52,738 nt of DNA from Maritimibacter sp. (GTDB taxonomy: Bacteria > Pseudomonadota > Alphaproteobacteria > Rhodobacterales > Rhodobacteraceae), in NCBI GenBank assembly GCA_011389895.1, contig JAABTN010000018.1, forward strand, positions 1-52,738, read 5' to 3'. Both the position numbers and the translations under genes were made by a program. The notes below the pieces were generated by a model that was given only the letters and a program-made list of their open reading frames with translations, searched no databases and was not told the DNA's origin. This document shows positions 52,066 to 52,738 of this stretch, piece after piece (position 1 is the stretch's first letter; the number at the start of each line of letters is the position of its first letter).

Positions 52066-52149
52066 GGGCGACGAGCTGCAAGGTGCGGCAGCGGACTGTA
52101 ACTCCGCCGGGGAGACCCATGCCAGGTTCGATTCCTGGGTCGCCCACCA
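52066..52149 (+). tRNA. tRNA-Tyr (anticodon GTA)
   Basis: An 84-nt class II tRNA. The acceptor GGGCGAC pairs perfectly with GTCGCCC, discriminator A and encoded CCA (52147-52149). The anticodon stem GCGGA/TCCGC holds loop CTGTAAC (anticodon GTA). A long variable arm and the T-arm CCAGG-TTCGATT-CCTGG follow. It is divergent from rlmB and convergent with the gene at 52207. Confidence 0.96.
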
Positions 52150-52206
52150 CGCTTCCCGCCCCATCCCAGGTCCAAAACTCATGCGAGGTGAACGGCGGGT
52201 TGTCTT

Positions 52207-52738
52207 CTACTCTGTCACCGGAGCGGTCAAGCCCGACATCGTGAAGCGGCCCACGATACCGAAATGGTCCGATTTCAGTTTTGGCCGCTGCATGATGACG
52301 CCTTCCCCCCCCGTCGCCATGATATGATCAATCGCGATCCCGATACGGTCAAAAAGCATGAAGGTTGGCACCGGTTGGCCGATCCTGTCGACCCTGGCTG
52401 CGTCCATGAGCCGGTGGGTTGATGTGAAGAAAGGCTCGGAATTGAAGTCGCCACCGATGATGATCGGACCTTCGAGCGCTTCCAGTTGCGGGATGAGCGC
52501 GCGCAGGATTTCGGGGCGAAACCCGTCGAGAAAGACCTCGATATGCGCCGACAAGACCCAGACACGCCCCCCCGGCATGTCGACCTGGAAACCGGCGATC
52601 CCCCAGCCCCCGAAACAGGTTTGCGTTCCTTCCACCATCGGCCAGCGCGACAGGGCGGCAATACCGCTCAGATGCTCGACAAAACAATAGTGCTGGGATG
52701 GGTAGTCTTCAGAAAGCAGATCGAGGAGCGGTTTGTCC
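52207..52738 (-). CDS. endonuclease/exonuclease/phosphatase family protein (partial)
   Basis: The C-terminal part of an EEP-fold (DNase I-like) enzyme; the frame stays open to the window edge at 52738, so the N-terminus is missing. About 177 residues are seen. Family motifs are GRVWVLSAHIEVF, IIIGGDFNSEPF (GDFN), FDRIGIAIDHIMA (IDHI) and KSDHFGIVG (SDH). These are the catalytic Asp/Asn and His residues of the superfamily. Substrate (nucleic acid, phosphoinositide or other phosphodiester) cannot be told. Only the internal Met at 52638 has been seen as a start, and it is unlikely to be the real one. Confidence 0.85.
   Translation of the reverse strand, partial: DKPLLDLLSEDYPSQHYCFVEHLSGIAALSRWPMVEGTQTCFGGWGIAGFQVDMPGGRVWVLSAHIEVFLDGFRPEILRALIPQLEALEGPIIIGGDFNSEPFFTSTHRLMDAARVDRIGQPVPTFMLFDRIGIAIDHIMATGGEGVIMQRPKLKSDHFGIVGRFTMSGLTAPVTE

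Noticed and set aside
1..52738. CRISPR arrays, prophage, transposases, toxin-antitoxin or defence genes
   Set aside because: None was seen; the short repeats present belong to the vWA and pilin genes.

Overview
The window is GC-rich and tightly packed, and it looks like chromosome from a Rhodobacteraceae (Roseobacter-group) alphaproteobacterium. Lineage-typical signs are the gene order homoserine dehydrogenase - class II fructose bisphosphatase - RecJ, a DUF3572 protein, a complete UrtABCDE urea transporter, a Tad/Flp pilus locus with GAVTVDW-type pilins, and HAD-UbiA / DprE2 / DprE1 genes. This placement is inferred from gene content, without any database search.

Layout. 0-6 kb: a sulfotransferase, a Hint-domain protein, a hypothetical protein, a NUDIX/DUF983 pair, then an EF-hand protein followed by a four-promoter-sharing style run of ECF sigma factor, small membrane protein and periplasmic metal-sensor-like protein. 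6-10.2 kb: a PleD-like diguanylate cyclase, DUF3572 and a HAD phosphatase, then an H-NOX protein translationally coupled to an HNOBA-GGDEF diguanylate cyclase. 10.7-16.8 kb: urtABCDE. 17-19 kb: a secreted von Willebrand A protein with tandem near-identical repeats. 19.1-20.1 kb: an AT-richer islet with one orphan gene beside tRNA-Glu. 20.2-29.5 kb: an all-minus housekeeping block (Lhr-like helicase, pdeM, thioesterase, crotonase, hom, glpX, isochorismatase-like hydrolase, recJ). 29.5-43.9 kb: the Tad/Flp pilus locus, read on the minus strand from two tandem pilins to the prepilin peptidase, with a GT-C-like membrane protein and an AAA ATPase beyond it. 44.2-49.6 kb: a lytic transglycosylase followed by a decaprenylphosphoryl-arabinose type pathway (HAD-UbiA, DprE2, DprE1, flippase-like protein). 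49.7-52.7 kb: RsmJ-like methyltransferase, CoA-binding protein, RlmB-like methyltransferase, tRNA-Tyr, and a nuclease/phosphatase gene cut by the window edge.

How the genes work together. The H-NOX gene and its GGDEF partner look like a gas- or redox-responsive c-di-GMP switch, but the H-NOX lacks the usual heme-ligating histidine. A second cyclase (PleD-like) lies 1.2 kb away. The Tad locus builds an adhesive pilus, a typical c-di-GMP output in biofilm-forming roseobacters (inference). The DprE1/DprE2 pair implies polyprenyl-phosphoryl-arabinose as a donor for some envelope glycan. No dedicated arabinosyltransferase is obvious, although a GT-C-like protein sits near the pilus genes.

I found no CRISPR array, prophage, transposase or defence island. 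The most unusual observations are the H-NOX without its heme ligand, the isochorismatase-like gene that starts right after the glpX stop without a normal start codon, the recent in-frame duplication in the vWA protein, the AT-rich orphan gene at tRNA-Glu, and the DprE1 with Ala at the benzothiazinone-target cysteine.
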